Positions 8,401 through 15,326 of a DNA stretch of 15,326 bases are shown here, in pieces (position 1 is the first letter of the stretch; each line of letters begins with the position of its first letter). The translations under genes were made by a program, and so were the position numbers. The notes under the pieces were generated by a model, which made no database searches, was not told the DNA's origin, and saw nothing but the letters and a program-made list of their open reading frames with translations. The stretch is taken from NCBI GenBank assembly GCA_030042375.1, contig JASHZU010000303.1, positions 1 to 15,326 of the forward strand, given 5' to 3'. The stretch is from Verrucomicrobiia bacterium. GTDB lineage: Bacteria > Verrucomicrobiota > Verrucomicrobiae > Limisphaerales > UBA11358.

Positions 8401-11400
8401 GGGGCGAACACATATACGGGAAATATAGTCGTCACGAACAACAGCATATTGCAATTGGGCAGCTATACCGCATTGGGTTCGGGTGTCTCTGCGGGAACCG
8501 CCACGACAACCGTGGCGAACGGTTCGAGCATAGACATCAATGGTTATACCATCTACGGCAGCATCATAGCCCAGGGCAGTGGCGCGAATGGAGAAGGCGC
8601 CATCATGAACAGTAGCCCGGATATTGCTGGAACACAGGCGCCTGCGGCGGTTCAATACGTGGGCCTGACCAACCTGACGCTCTCGGGCAACATCACTATT
8701 GATGTTAATGGAAATCGGTTTGATTTGCGGTCGCCCGCCGGCACCGGCGGAAACCCGGGAACCGCGTTCTTAAGCACTGGCGGACAACCGTACAATATTA
8801 CCAAGATTGGTCACGCCGGAGCCAGCGGCGGCGGCTTCTTTGGTGTTTGCAGTGTGACGGTGGATCCGGCGCTGGCCAATATCGATGTGCAGGACGGTAT
8901 CTTTGAGTTCGAAGGCAATTCCACCAGCCTTGGCAACCCGACGAACTCCGTCATCATCGAGGGTAATTCCTTCGCGGGTGGCACGCTTGGCTCATTCCAA
9001 TTGTATGATGTGACCAACCGCTTGAATAAGGTCATTGTTCTTAATGACGGTGGTACCCTTTGGAATGCCTCGGGCAATAATACAATTATCGGAACGATTG
9101 ATGTTACGAATTCCTCTGGCGATAATCCGGCGGATTGTAACGTGGAACCAGCCGGTGGTTCATTGAGCCTGGTCGGCCCACTTATCGGCAACGGGACTCT
9201 TTATGAGGAAATTGGCACCAATGAGGTAATTCTGAGTGGAAACAGTGTCAACTTTGCAGGTGGAGTGGAAGCGCACACCGGCACAATGATCATCAGCAAC
9301 GTTCTCAATGCGCCATTGGGCGTGCAGGTGGATGGAGCGGCTTCTTTGAGTGTGGCCGGCTTTATTGCAACGAACGTGGTTGACGATGGCTTCTTAACCG
9401 GTTCGGGTGTCGTCAGCAATTTGCTGGATGTCTATGGCACTGTTGAGCCAGGCACGGCTTCAACACCTCAGACTCTGACCGCCGGGGGCTTCATCTGGGA
9501 ATCCGGCAGCACGGTGAATGTCAATTTCAACAGCGTCAACACGGTGGGCGGTGGCGTAAATGACTTAATTGCCGTCAATGGCAATGTCAATATCGCCGGC
9601 GGCTGTACCCTTAACGTCCTCCCGGTTGGCCTGCTCGAGGACGGCGTGCCCTATACGGTGATGACCTTTAGCGGCAGCCTGAGCGGCAGCGTTTCTTCCA
9701 TCAATGTTCCGTCAATTGATGGTTATACCCTCACTGTCAGCAGCACGGCTCATGCGATTACCGTTACCGCCAGCGGCGGACCACCGGTCTGGACTGGCGA
9801 TAGCGCGACAGACAGTGATTGGAGCGATGCGGCTAACTGGAGCGTATCCCCAACTTCGGGCGAGCCGATCTACTTCGCGGGCGGCAATCGTATTGTTAAC
9901 ACCAATGACATCATTGGTGGAAGTTACACAAGTATTACGTTTGCCCCCGGCGCTGGTTTGTTTGCTCTCGACGGCACAAACGCTGTTACTCTCACCGGAA
10001 CCGTTACTATCCTCAACGATTCCGCCAATGCACAAACGGTTAATTTACCGATCGACGTGGCTGCCAACCAAACGTTCAATGGCGCTAATGCCCCGTTGGA
10101 CATTTTGGGTGGATTGACCAATACTACGGCTGCCTTTACCACGGTTACCCTGGCTGGCCAAGGCATACTATCTGATCAGATTGGAGACATAACCGGAGGA
10201 ACTAATGTCCTGGTGTTGAATTCAACCAGTGTCAACTGGACCATAGTGAACAATGCCGCAGGGGCACCGATTACTGCGCCATGCAGTATTGAGGTATATG
10301 CTGGCACGCTCAACTACGGTACCGCCACGAGCGCGCCCAATTTTACCAGCACCACGCCCAACGGCACGCCCAATGACACCCTGCTTGGGCAAAATGCAGG
10401 CCAAGTTGCCGAACTTAACATGACGAACGGCGTCCTGGTGCTTGATTCACGCCTGGACACAGGGGCGAACATCGCGACATCGACGGGCATTGTGAATCAA
10501 GTCGGTGGAACGATCACCATCAACGGTCAGTTGCAGGGGGCCAACATCGGCAATGGTGTTTCCTACCTGAACATCAGTGGCGGCACGAATAATGTCGTCG
10601 GCAATACCTTGTTCGTGGCCAGCCGCGGTATCGGATATTTGAACATCTCCGGCAGCGGCGTAGTTAATGTTTCGGGCGCAGTAGACGTTTCACGCGATGC
10701 ACAGGGCACCAGCATCTCGAGCTTCGGCACCGTTAACCTGAATGGTGGCACACTGTCATGTACCAGCATCGGTACTGCCACAGCCAACTCGGCAACCGGG
10801 GCATCTCCTGGTGCTACCGGCACGTTTAACTTCAATGGTGGCACACTGGTCGCCGGTGCGGGAGCTGCGGCAACCTTTATAAGTGACAGCTCGGGTGATC
10901 CGGTGCCGCTTGCGTTGTACGTCCTGGGCGGCGGCGCAATCATCAATGACGGCGGTCAATCCATCGCTGTCAACGAAGAAGTGCAGAGTGGCGCGGCGAA
11001 TGACGGCGGATTGACTAAATTCGGCGCCGGCACACTCACCCTCAACAAGACTAATACGTATAATGGTCCTACGACTATCTCCGCCGGGACACTGGTATTG
11101 GATGATCTGGATCCTTCCAACAGCGCTCCGGTTACGATTGCGGGCGGCGCGGTATTTAATGTCCATGCGATCGCCTCGGGCTTCACTCTGGTTTCCGGTC
11201 AGTTGCTGACCAATAACGCTAGCGCCTCAACGGCGACTGTTGTCGGTAACTTCAATGCGAGTGCCGGAAAATTAGGTCTCACGTACACGGCCGGGACACC
11301 CTCATTGACTGAGACCAACGGCACATTCACGCTGGCCGCGGGCACAGCTCTGGCCATCAACAATACGGGCACTGCTCTAGGCGGTGGCACTTATATCATC

Positions 11401-11778
11401 ATCGCAGCCGGACCAGGCGGGACGGTGAGTGGAGCTTTGCCCTCTTCATACACCATTACAGGTGGCGGAGTAGTGGCGGGCGCATCGACCTCCCTTAGCT
11501 TTAGCGGTGGTGCGCTGGTACTCACGGTCTCATTGCCTACCTCGCCGGCGATATTCACCGGCATCAGCGTGAGCGGCACGACGTTGAGCTTTTCAGCTAC
11601 CAATGGCGCGCCCAACGGGACCTATACGTTGCTCGAAAGCACAAACATCCTGATACCCGTCAGCCAGTGGACGCCTGTGTTCACCAACTCGTTTAATGCG
11701 AGCGGTAATATCAGCCTCTCGACCAATGTGGTCAATCCCAACGGGCCGCAGGAATTCTACATCCTGCAGATGCCATAA
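5470..11778 (+). CDS. Giant secreted autotransporter-associated beta-strand repeat (PATR) protein
   Basis: A 2102-residue exported protein. The signal peptide has a short basic start, the hydrophobic stretch MLLAVTTIGALAAL and a clear ASA cleavage site before Ser34. The mature protein is rich in Asn, Gly, Thr and Ser and predicted to be mostly beta-helix. Three tryptophan-containing heads (about residues 37-50, 808-826 and 1440-1455, pattern W..NW...NW) appear to start successive modules. PATR motifs (G.GTLTL.G.N.Y.G.T.V..G.L) occur at about residues 647, 897, 965 and 1849. Residues 1650-1810 hold short repeats (YLNISG, GTVNLNGGTL, FNFNGGTL) like the T5SS/PEP-CTERM-associated repeat. The last 75 residues (2028-2102) form a separate domain (TLLESTN, W.PV.TN.F, EFYILQ). 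No autotransporter beta-barrel and no PEP-CTERM or LPXTG tail is visible. Such proteins are thought to be surface adhesins or scaffolds; a carbohydrate-binding or structural role is inference. A terminator follows the stop. Confidence 0.88.
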   Translation: MKTHSLQISRAFLNWMLLAVTTIGALAALPASASVDYWNDGSGNWSAGGNWLSGTTPNPYDTLQFINLSGGTYTPNDDLANGTPIDGIVFTNSTGSFTLGGNSILISGQTNGFNANIGVTNTTSLAETVNNNLTLDWGYYTFNSPSATLALNGSIAANLGGVADFGSANVTSSSYAVDGTGLIQGLGGAGLIGNNGLGANSGGGFSALATVSGGAVVPYTYPAAAVLSAAGAMGGTTPSTASNLEITVTGSANFSLAGGTSTTYGANNTYINTILENINTTTKNTGIDIPSGNGTLVLGTNEGNIYIGGIYVPGGQTAQEITIGGGTSCYLTCGPMTAGNPIPGEIIIAVNGNNTSNEGEMNAAIEDNLGGGHVSVVYTGGGSDYINNLGNTYSGGTYMIKGRVQCNQTNALGVGPVYISSGDAEISLQNAGNGDMPNNFFISPGSSYVGAQTEGAIRLQGTGSTGFIMSGNISLAGPPVTPGFYATGTNWPSGAPAVADRISDQSADKSTFGGQFTGPGTLELYAGASGITFWMSNNTANANNWTGGLVIDGAVNDSCDVKLLANNQVAGNNLTPIASGTGFARLDLSGFNDMIGALNSISNSLLNNVSDFGPAASTLFIGTNNASGSFYGTISDNGNANDLSIVKIGTGTLTLSGVNSYVGSTYVNGGSLILTGTANINSSAAVAVSGATLDETGLASSTGTNAIFGLTNAVWNIDIAQGGLTNRATATLNVGGTTNVVNVSTLPLITSYPSKLHLISFQNVLAATNIGVGTLPVVSPAFAGFITNENGFIDLVLTTGPAPSRQIHWLGTDANNPNNWDVQTSFNWATNGNNVPTTYNQDDFVTFNDSAPGQTNINVTTTVTPGGLTVSNTVLQYEFSGSGTISNSTAGSINLLKQGNNLLILDENNIYTGSTIISNGTVQVGAGNGIGSVGTGPIINNASLVYNIYNSSGTVVSNNISGTGSFTQAGGDIVQLSGANTYTGNIVVTNNSILQLGSYTALGSGVSAGTATTTVANGSSIDINGYTIYGSIIAQGSGANGEGAIMNSSPDIAGTQAPAAVQYVGLTNLTLSGNITIDVNGNRFDLRSPAGTGGNPGTAFLSTGGQPYNITKIGHAGASGGGFFGVCSVTVDPALANIDVQDGIFEFEGNSTSLGNPTNSVIIEGNSFAGGTLGSFQLYDVTNRLNKVIVLNDGGTLWNASGNNTIIGTIDVTNSSGDNPADCNVEPAGGSLSLVGPLIGNGTLYEEIGTNEVILSGNSVNFAGGVEAHTGTMIISNVLNAPLGVQVDGAASLSVAGFIATNVVDDGFLTGSGVVSNLLDVYGTVEPGTASTPQTLTAGGFIWESGSTVNVNFNSVNTVGGGVNDLIAVNGNVNIAGGCTLNVLPVGLLEDGVPYTVMTFSGSLSGSVSSINVPSIDGYTLTVSSTAHAITVTASGGPPVWTGDSATDSDWSDAANWSVSPTSGEPIYFAGGNRIVNTNDIIGGSYTSITFAPGAGLFALDGTNAVTLTGTVTILNDSANAQTVNLPIDVAANQTFNGANAPLDILGGLTNTTAAFTTVTLAGQGILSDQIGDITGGTNVLVLNSTSVNWTIVNNAAGAPITAPCSIEVYAGTLNYGTATSAPNFTSTTPNGTPNDTLLGQNAGQVAELNMTNGVLVLDSRLDTGANIATSTGIVNQVGGTITINGQLQGANIGNGVSYLNISGGTNNVVGNTLFVASRGIGYLNISGSGVVNVSGAVDVSRDAQGTSISSFGTVNLNGGTLSCTSIGTATANSATGASPGATGTFNFNGGTLVAGAGAAATFISDSSGDPVPLALYVLGGGAIINDGGQSIAVNEEVQSGAANDGGLTKFGAGTLTLNKTNTYNGPTTISAGTLVLDDLDPSNSAPVTIAGGAVFNVHAIASGFTLVSGQLLTNNASASTATVVGNFNASAGKLGLTYTAGTPSLTETNGTFTLAAGTALAINNTGTALGGGTYIIIAAGPGGTVSGALPSSYTITGGGVVAGASTSLSFSGGALVLTVSLPTSPAIFTGISVSGTTLSFSATNGAPNGTYTLLESTNILIPVSQWTPVFTNSFNASGNISLSTNVVNPNGPQEFYILQMP
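7408..7500 (+). repeat. PATR motif 1 in the giant repeat protein
   Basis: Encodes KIGTGTLTLSG, then NSYVGSTYVNGGSLILTG. This is the closest match in the protein to the autotransporter-associated beta-strand consensus. Confidence 0.8.
8158..8250 (+). repeat. PATR motif 2 in the giant repeat protein
   Basis: Encodes KQGNNLLILDENNIYTG followed by STIISNGTVQVGAG. It is a diverged copy: the GTLTL strand has become NNLLIL, but the NxYTGxTxxxxGxxxVG part is intact. Confidence 0.7.
8359..8460 (+). repeat. PATR motif 3 in the giant repeat protein
   Basis: Encodes GSFTQAGGDIVQLSGANTY followed by TGNIVVTNNSILQLG. It lies about 200 bases after motif 2 and is diverged in its first strand. Confidence 0.65.
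10429..10863 (+). repeat. Short beta-repeats resembling the T5SS/PEP-CTERM-associated repeat
   Basis: A run of short related units: VNQVGGTITINGQL, YLNISGGTNNV, YLNISGSGVVNVSG, GTVNLNGGTL and GTFNFNGGTLVAG. The bases AATGGTGGCACACTG occur twice (about 10741 and 10834), coding the two NGGTL copies. The pattern is that of stacked beta-helix turns. Confidence 0.65.
11011..11103 (+). repeat. PATR motif 4 in the giant repeat protein
   Basis: Encodes LTKFGAGTLTLNKTNTY followed by NGPTTISAGTLVLDD. A strong consensus copy near the C-terminus, after the short-repeat region. Confidence 0.8.
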
Positions 11779-11812
11779 GATGGGATCGGCTTAACGAATA
11801 TAATGTTAACAG

Positions 11813-11850
11813 CCGCCGGGCAGGAATTTCTTGTCCGGCGGTTTTTATTT
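11813..11850 (+). terminator. Intrinsic (Rho-independent) terminator
   Basis: CCGCCGG at 11813-11819 pairs perfectly with CCGGCGG at 11835-11841. The stem can extend inward through CA/TG and GAA/TTC with two G-T wobbles, leaving a small loop. TTTTT follows at once at 11842-11846, then ATTT. It starts about 35 bases after the giant repeat gene stop, so transcription of that gene probably ends here and the GH27 gene may need its own promoter or depend on readthrough. Confidence 0.88.
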
Positions 11851-11872
11851 AAAACGATAAGAAACCGACAAC

Positions 11873-11878
11873 AAGGAA
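11873..11878 (+). promoter_or_regulatory. Ribosome binding site of the GH27 gene
   Basis: AAGGAA lies 5-6 bases before the ATG at 11884. It is the only clear Shine-Dalgarno sequence at a gene start in the window and fixes this start. Confidence 0.75.
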
Positions 11879-11883
11879 AGTTG

Positions 11884-14800
11884 ATGAAAGATCGTTTGCT
11901 CAATCTTAGGCGTGCCACCCTACTGTTGGCATGGTTGCCGTTTAAAGCGGCGGCGTTGACGAATAACCTTGCTTTGACGCCGCCAATGGGCTGGAACGAT
12001 TGGAATGCGTACGGCTGCGGCATCAGCGAGTTTATCGTGACGAACAATGCTGGTGTTATTGCGGCCAACGGCATGAAGGCGGCGGGCTATCAGTACGTGG
12101 ACGTAGACGATGGCTGGGCCGGTTCGCGGAATTCCAACGGCGTGATCCAGGCTTATTCGATTTCCACCAAGTTTCCTGATGGCATTCCATGGCTAAGAAA
12201 TTATGTCCATGGACTGGGGCTTAAGCTGGGAATTTACACCGACCATGGCACGAACACGTGCTCGAGTTGCATTGAAACCAGCATCGACCCGGTAGGGAAA
12301 GATCCCGGCAGTTATGGCTATGAATATGTGGACGCGATGACTTATGGTTTTTGGCAGGTGGATTATTTGAAGGAGGACAACTGCAATGTACCGGCCAATG
12401 CGAACGCGGAAGTGGATTACGGCAAGATGAGCGCTGGGCTAATGATGAGCGGCCAGCCGATCTGCTTTTGCCTTTGCGGCGGAAATGGAACCAGCGGCGC
12501 AAAAGCCTATCAATCCTGGTCTCCTAACCTGGGTAATTACTGGCGGACAACGGGCGACATTGAGAGCACCTTCGCAAGCATGATTTCGCACATTGACGTC
12601 AATAGCGAAACAGCCTTTGCCGCCGGTCCGGGCCGCTGGAATGATCCGGACATGCTGGAAATCGGGAACGGCGAGTTTGCGACAAACCTGGTCGGCGCGC
12701 AAACGCACTTCAGCATGTGGTGTGAGATGGCTGCGCCATTGATCGCGGGTGATAATATCGTTTCCATGTCATCACAATCGCTGGCGATTTTGACAAACAG
12801 TGAGGCGATAGCAGTGGACCAGGATCCGGCGGGCGAACAGGGTGTCTTCGTGGGAGGCATCCAGGACAGCGCGGAAGTTTGGAGCAAGCCGCTGGGTTAT
12901 GATTTTACCACACGTGCCGTCGCGCTGCTCAATCGCAGCACCACTACATCGGCGACCATTACGTGCAATTGGACGAACCTTGCTTTCCAAGCCGGGACCA
13001 CGGCGACCGTGCGGGATTTGTGGGGGCACACCAACCTGGGGACTTTTACCAATAGCTTTACCGCCACGGTTGCGCCTTATGCCACCATGCTCTTAAAAAT
13101 CGTGGGCACGCCCGTCGCACCGCCCGGGGTGGGGACAAATTATTTGAGCATCATGCAGCCTATTTATGCCTACACTGGCTACGGAACCATTGTGCCGAAT
13201 AAAAGTATCGGCGGAAATACCATTACCCTGGGGGGAATTCAGTACACGAACGGCATCGGCGTCAATTCCTATTCGGGCATCGAATACAACCTGGGCGGGG
13301 TGTGTTCGCGATTTCAAGCCACAATCGGAATTGACAATGAAGAGGGTGACAATGGAACGGTTATTTTCCAGGTCTTTGCAGATGGCGCAAAAATTTATGA
13401 TAGCGGTGTCATGGTTGGCGGCCAAACGCCACAGACTATCAATTTGGATGTGACCGGGGTACGGCGGCTAACACTGGGTGTGGGTGATGCCGATGACGGA
13501 ACCACTGACGACCACGCAGATTGGGCGAATGCGCTGATGATTGTGACCAATGCCACGCCGCAAGCTCCAGAAACGCCAACTGGCCTGGTGGCCAGCCCCG
13601 GCAATCCAATTACGCTGAATTGGAATGACACGCTTGCTGCCCTTACTTACAACGTCAAGCGCGCCGCGCAAAGTGGCGGGCCATACACCACGATTGCCAA
13701 TGTTCCCATCACAACCTATACTGACAGCAATGTCGTTACCGGGACGACTTATTATTATGTAGTTTCCGCAGTCAGCAGCATTGGAGAAAGCTCGAATTCA
13801 GCCGAGGCCAGCGTTGCTTCATGCAATGTGCCCCTCCCCCCGACAAATGTCGTAACGGTCCCGAGCAGTTCGTCTGTGGTTGTGAGCTGGAATGCTTCCG
13901 CAGGTGCGACGAGCTATAGCGTTTATTCGTTCGGTCCCGGCACGCCGCCTGTGCTACTTCAATCGGGGATAACAACGACAAGCTTTACAGACACGTCGGT
14001 CGCCGGGGCTGGTGCGGTAACGAATTATTATTACGTGACGGCTGCGAATGGTTGCAACCAAAGTGGCTGGTACGGATATGCGCCGGCGGTGACTCCGCCG
14101 GCGGTTCCCACGGGCCTGAGTGCGTCGCCGGGCGATGACACGGTGGATTTGTCCTGGAACGCGACCCTTGGTGCAGGCGGCTACAATGTATACCGTTCGA
14201 CGACTAATGGCGGGCCTTACACTTTAATTGCCTCCTATGTTTCAGGCACCAGTTATTTGGATACTGCTGTGCTTAATGGAACGAATTACTATTACGTCAT
14301 CACGGCAGTTAACATCGGCGGCCAGAGCGCGGATTCCGCGCAAGTCAATGCCACACCGATCCCTCCCACCACGGCCGACTGGACCAACAATATCACCTCG
14401 TCGGCGCAAAGCTGGAATTTAAACGGCAACTGGACGAATGTTTCCAGCTTTCCCAACAACGTGACCGAACTGGCCGTCGTCAATGCCGGATTGACCGCGC
14501 CGCAGACCATCAATCTTAACCAGGCTATCACCATTGGGGCGATGCAAATAGGCGATGCCAATGGCGTGGCCAGCTATACAATCGCCGCCAATGGCGGTTC
14601 ACTCACCTTCAATAACTCCGGCACGGCTTTATTGACGCAGCTCCCAACCAGCCAGGGCGATGTCCTGGCCACGCCCGTTTCCCTGGCCAACAACCTGGTG
14701 GTGGTGAACGATGCGGCCAATCCATTGACGCTGGCGGGAACATTGACCAGTTCGGGCGGCTCGACACTGACCATCGGCAGCGGCACTTTGCAGGTCGGTA

Positions 14801-15326
14801 ATGCCACTGGGGTCGGCGATTTGGGTTCAGTCGGCGTGATAAATAGCGGCGGATTGGTTTTTGACTGTACGGGCAGCATCACGGAGTCGGGCGTGATTTC
14901 AGGCAGCGGCTCATTAACGAACATTGGCAGCGGCACGGTGACTTTAAGCGCGGCGGAAACATATACCGGCGCGACTGTTGTCAACGGCGGCATCTTGGCG
15001 TTGGATGCCGGTAATAATGCCGACAGCGGTCCCTATGAAAGCAGTGGAATCATCATCAATAACGGCGGGACGATCCAGGTGGACATTGACAATTCCCTGA
15101 CGGGCAATGGTGACAATGCTGTGCCAATTACCATAAATTCCGGTGGGACATTGACGGGCCTTTCCACGGCCGACAGCGGAGCTGGGACCAGCACGCATAT
15201 CCGGGGATTATTGACACTGAACGGCGGCGTGCTGGCTATGGCCGGGACACAGAATCAACCTGCTTACGGCTCATGGGACCTGGATGGAGGCGTGGCAACC
15301 GCTGGCGGAAAAAACACTTCCACTAT
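11884..15326 (+). CDS. Secreted GH27 alpha-galactosidase-like enzyme with NPCBM, three FN3 domains and PATR tail (3' partial)
   Basis: The frame is open for 1147 codons to the window edge. A signal peptide (MKDRLLNLRR, hydrophobic core, AAA at 22-24) leads into a GH27 barrel: TPPMGWNDWNAYGC, YVDVDDGWA, VDYLKEDNC (nucleophile Asp165 by homology) and GPGRWNDPDM (252-257, containing the acid/base Asp). A beta domain runs to about 418. Next come an NPCBM/CBM51-like domain (about 420-556; YTNGIGVNS, FQATIGIDNE, ADWANALMIV), three fibronectin III domains (about 560-645, 650-735, 739-825; NYYYVITAVN) and, from about 829, a W/NW head and a PATR region. GH27 enzymes release alpha-galactose or, in some members, alpha-GalNAc, beta-L-arabinopyranose or isomaltose. 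The loop usually reading CEWG is CGGN here (198-201), so specificity is uncertain. Secretion and the domain set suggest attack on polysaccharide or glycoconjugate while held at a surface. The 3' end is missing. Confidence 0.9.
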   Translation, partial: MKDRLLNLRRATLLLAWLPFKAAALTNNLALTPPMGWNDWNAYGCGISEFIVTNNAGVIAANGMKAAGYQYVDVDDGWAGSRNSNGVIQAYSISTKFPDGIPWLRNYVHGLGLKLGIYTDHGTNTCSSCIETSIDPVGKDPGSYGYEYVDAMTYGFWQVDYLKEDNCNVPANANAEVDYGKMSAGLMMSGQPICFCLCGGNGTSGAKAYQSWSPNLGNYWRTTGDIESTFASMISHIDVNSETAFAAGPGRWNDPDMLEIGNGEFATNLVGAQTHFSMWCEMAAPLIAGDNIVSMSSQSLAILTNSEAIAVDQDPAGEQGVFVGGIQDSAEVWSKPLGYDFTTRAVALLNRSTTTSATITCNWTNLAFQAGTTATVRDLWGHTNLGTFTNSFTATVAPYATMLLKIVGTPVAPPGVGTNYLSIMQPIYAYTGYGTIVPNKSIGGNTITLGGIQYTNGIGVNSYSGIEYNLGGVCSRFQATIGIDNEEGDNGTVIFQVFADGAKIYDSGVMVGGQTPQTINLDVTGVRRLTLGVGDADDGTTDDHADWANALMIVTNATPQAPETPTGLVASPGNPITLNWNDTLAALTYNVKRAAQSGGPYTTIANVPITTYTDSNVVTGTTYYYVVSAVSSIGESSNSAEASVASCNVPLPPTNVVTVPSSSSVVVSWNASAGATSYSVYSFGPGTPPVLLQSGITTTSFTDTSVAGAGAVTNYYYVTAANGCNQSGWYGYAPAVTPPAVPTGLSASPGDDTVDLSWNATLGAGGYNVYRSTTNGGPYTLIASYVSGTSYLDTAVLNGTNYYYVITAVNIGGQSADSAQVNATPIPPTTADWTNNITSSAQSWNLNGNWTNVSSFPNNVTELAVVNAGLTAPQTINLNQAITIGAMQIGDANGVASYTIAANGGSLTFNNSGTALLTQLPTSQGDVLATPVSLANNLVVVNDAANPLTLAGTLTSSGGSTLTIGSGTLQVGNATGVGDLGSVGVINSGGLVFDCTGSITESGVISGSGSLTNIGSGTVTLSAAETYTGATVVNGGILALDAGNNADSGPYESSGIIINNGGTIQVDIDNSLTGNGDNAVPITINSGGTLTGLSTADSGAGTSTHIRGLLTLNGGVLAMAGTQNQPAYGSWDLDGGVATAGGKNTST
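14914..15012 (+). repeat. PATR motif in the GH27 enzyme tail
   Basis: Encodes LTNIGSGTVTLSAAETYTG followed by ATVVNGGILALDAG, a good autotransporter-associated beta-strand copy. It resembles motifs 1 and 4 of the upstream giant protein and places the same repeat type on an enzyme. Confidence 0.78.

Noticed and set aside
8182..8655. 157-codon leftward ORF, and many similar ones inside the giant repeat gene
   Set aside because: Shadows of the repetitive Gly/Thr/Asn codons on the plus strand; no domain and no start signal.
11791..11809. Inverted repeat TTAAC...GTTAA before the terminator, considered as another operator
   Set aside because: Arms are only 5 bases around a 9-base spacer and do not match the TARTAC palindromes; chance is likely.
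14574..14993. 139-codon leftward ORF near the right edge
   Set aside because: Antisense to the GH27 repeat tail, which is open to the window edge; Pro/Val-rich product is what the complement of such repeats gives.

Overview
The window looks like part of a chromosome from a Verrucomicrobiota bacterium, probably of the Pedosphaera/Limisphaera type. This is inferred from protein style: a prepilin-like protein with a long [16 protein letters not shown] head and a C-terminal FADGH motif, a giant secreted protein built of autotransporter-associated beta-strand repeats (PATR), and a secreted glycoside hydrolase carrying the same repeats. Shine-Dalgarno sites are mostly absent. No mobile element, CRISPR array, tRNA or rRNA was seen.

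Left block (1-4031), alpha-glucan use: the 3' end of a GH31 alpha-glucosidase-type enzyme, a NarL/FixJ response regulator without a visible kinase, and a secreted GH13 alpha-amylase-family enzyme run rightward. The regulator and GH13 genes touch or overlap. A convergent SLC45/sucrose-type MFS sugar transporter ends 9 bases from the GH13 stop. Together they could split alpha-glucan outside the cytoplasm, import the products and respond to a signal; the coupling is inferred.

Middle (4032-5469): an AT-rich intergenic region, the prepilin-like gene and a second short intergenic region. Both intergenic regions carry copies of a palindrome, TARTAC-N4-GTACTA, which may be the operator of an unidentified regulator controlling the prepilin gene and the giant repeat gene.

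Right block (5470-15326): a 2102-residue exported repeat protein with no visible beta-barrel and no PEP-CTERM-type anchor, a strong intrinsic terminator, then a secreted GH27 enzyme with a good ribosome binding site. This enzyme continues past its catalytic domain into NPCBM, three fibronectin III domains and a PATR region, and runs off the window. The shared repeat modules suggest that the giant protein and the GH27 enzyme act at the same extracellular or cell-surface location.
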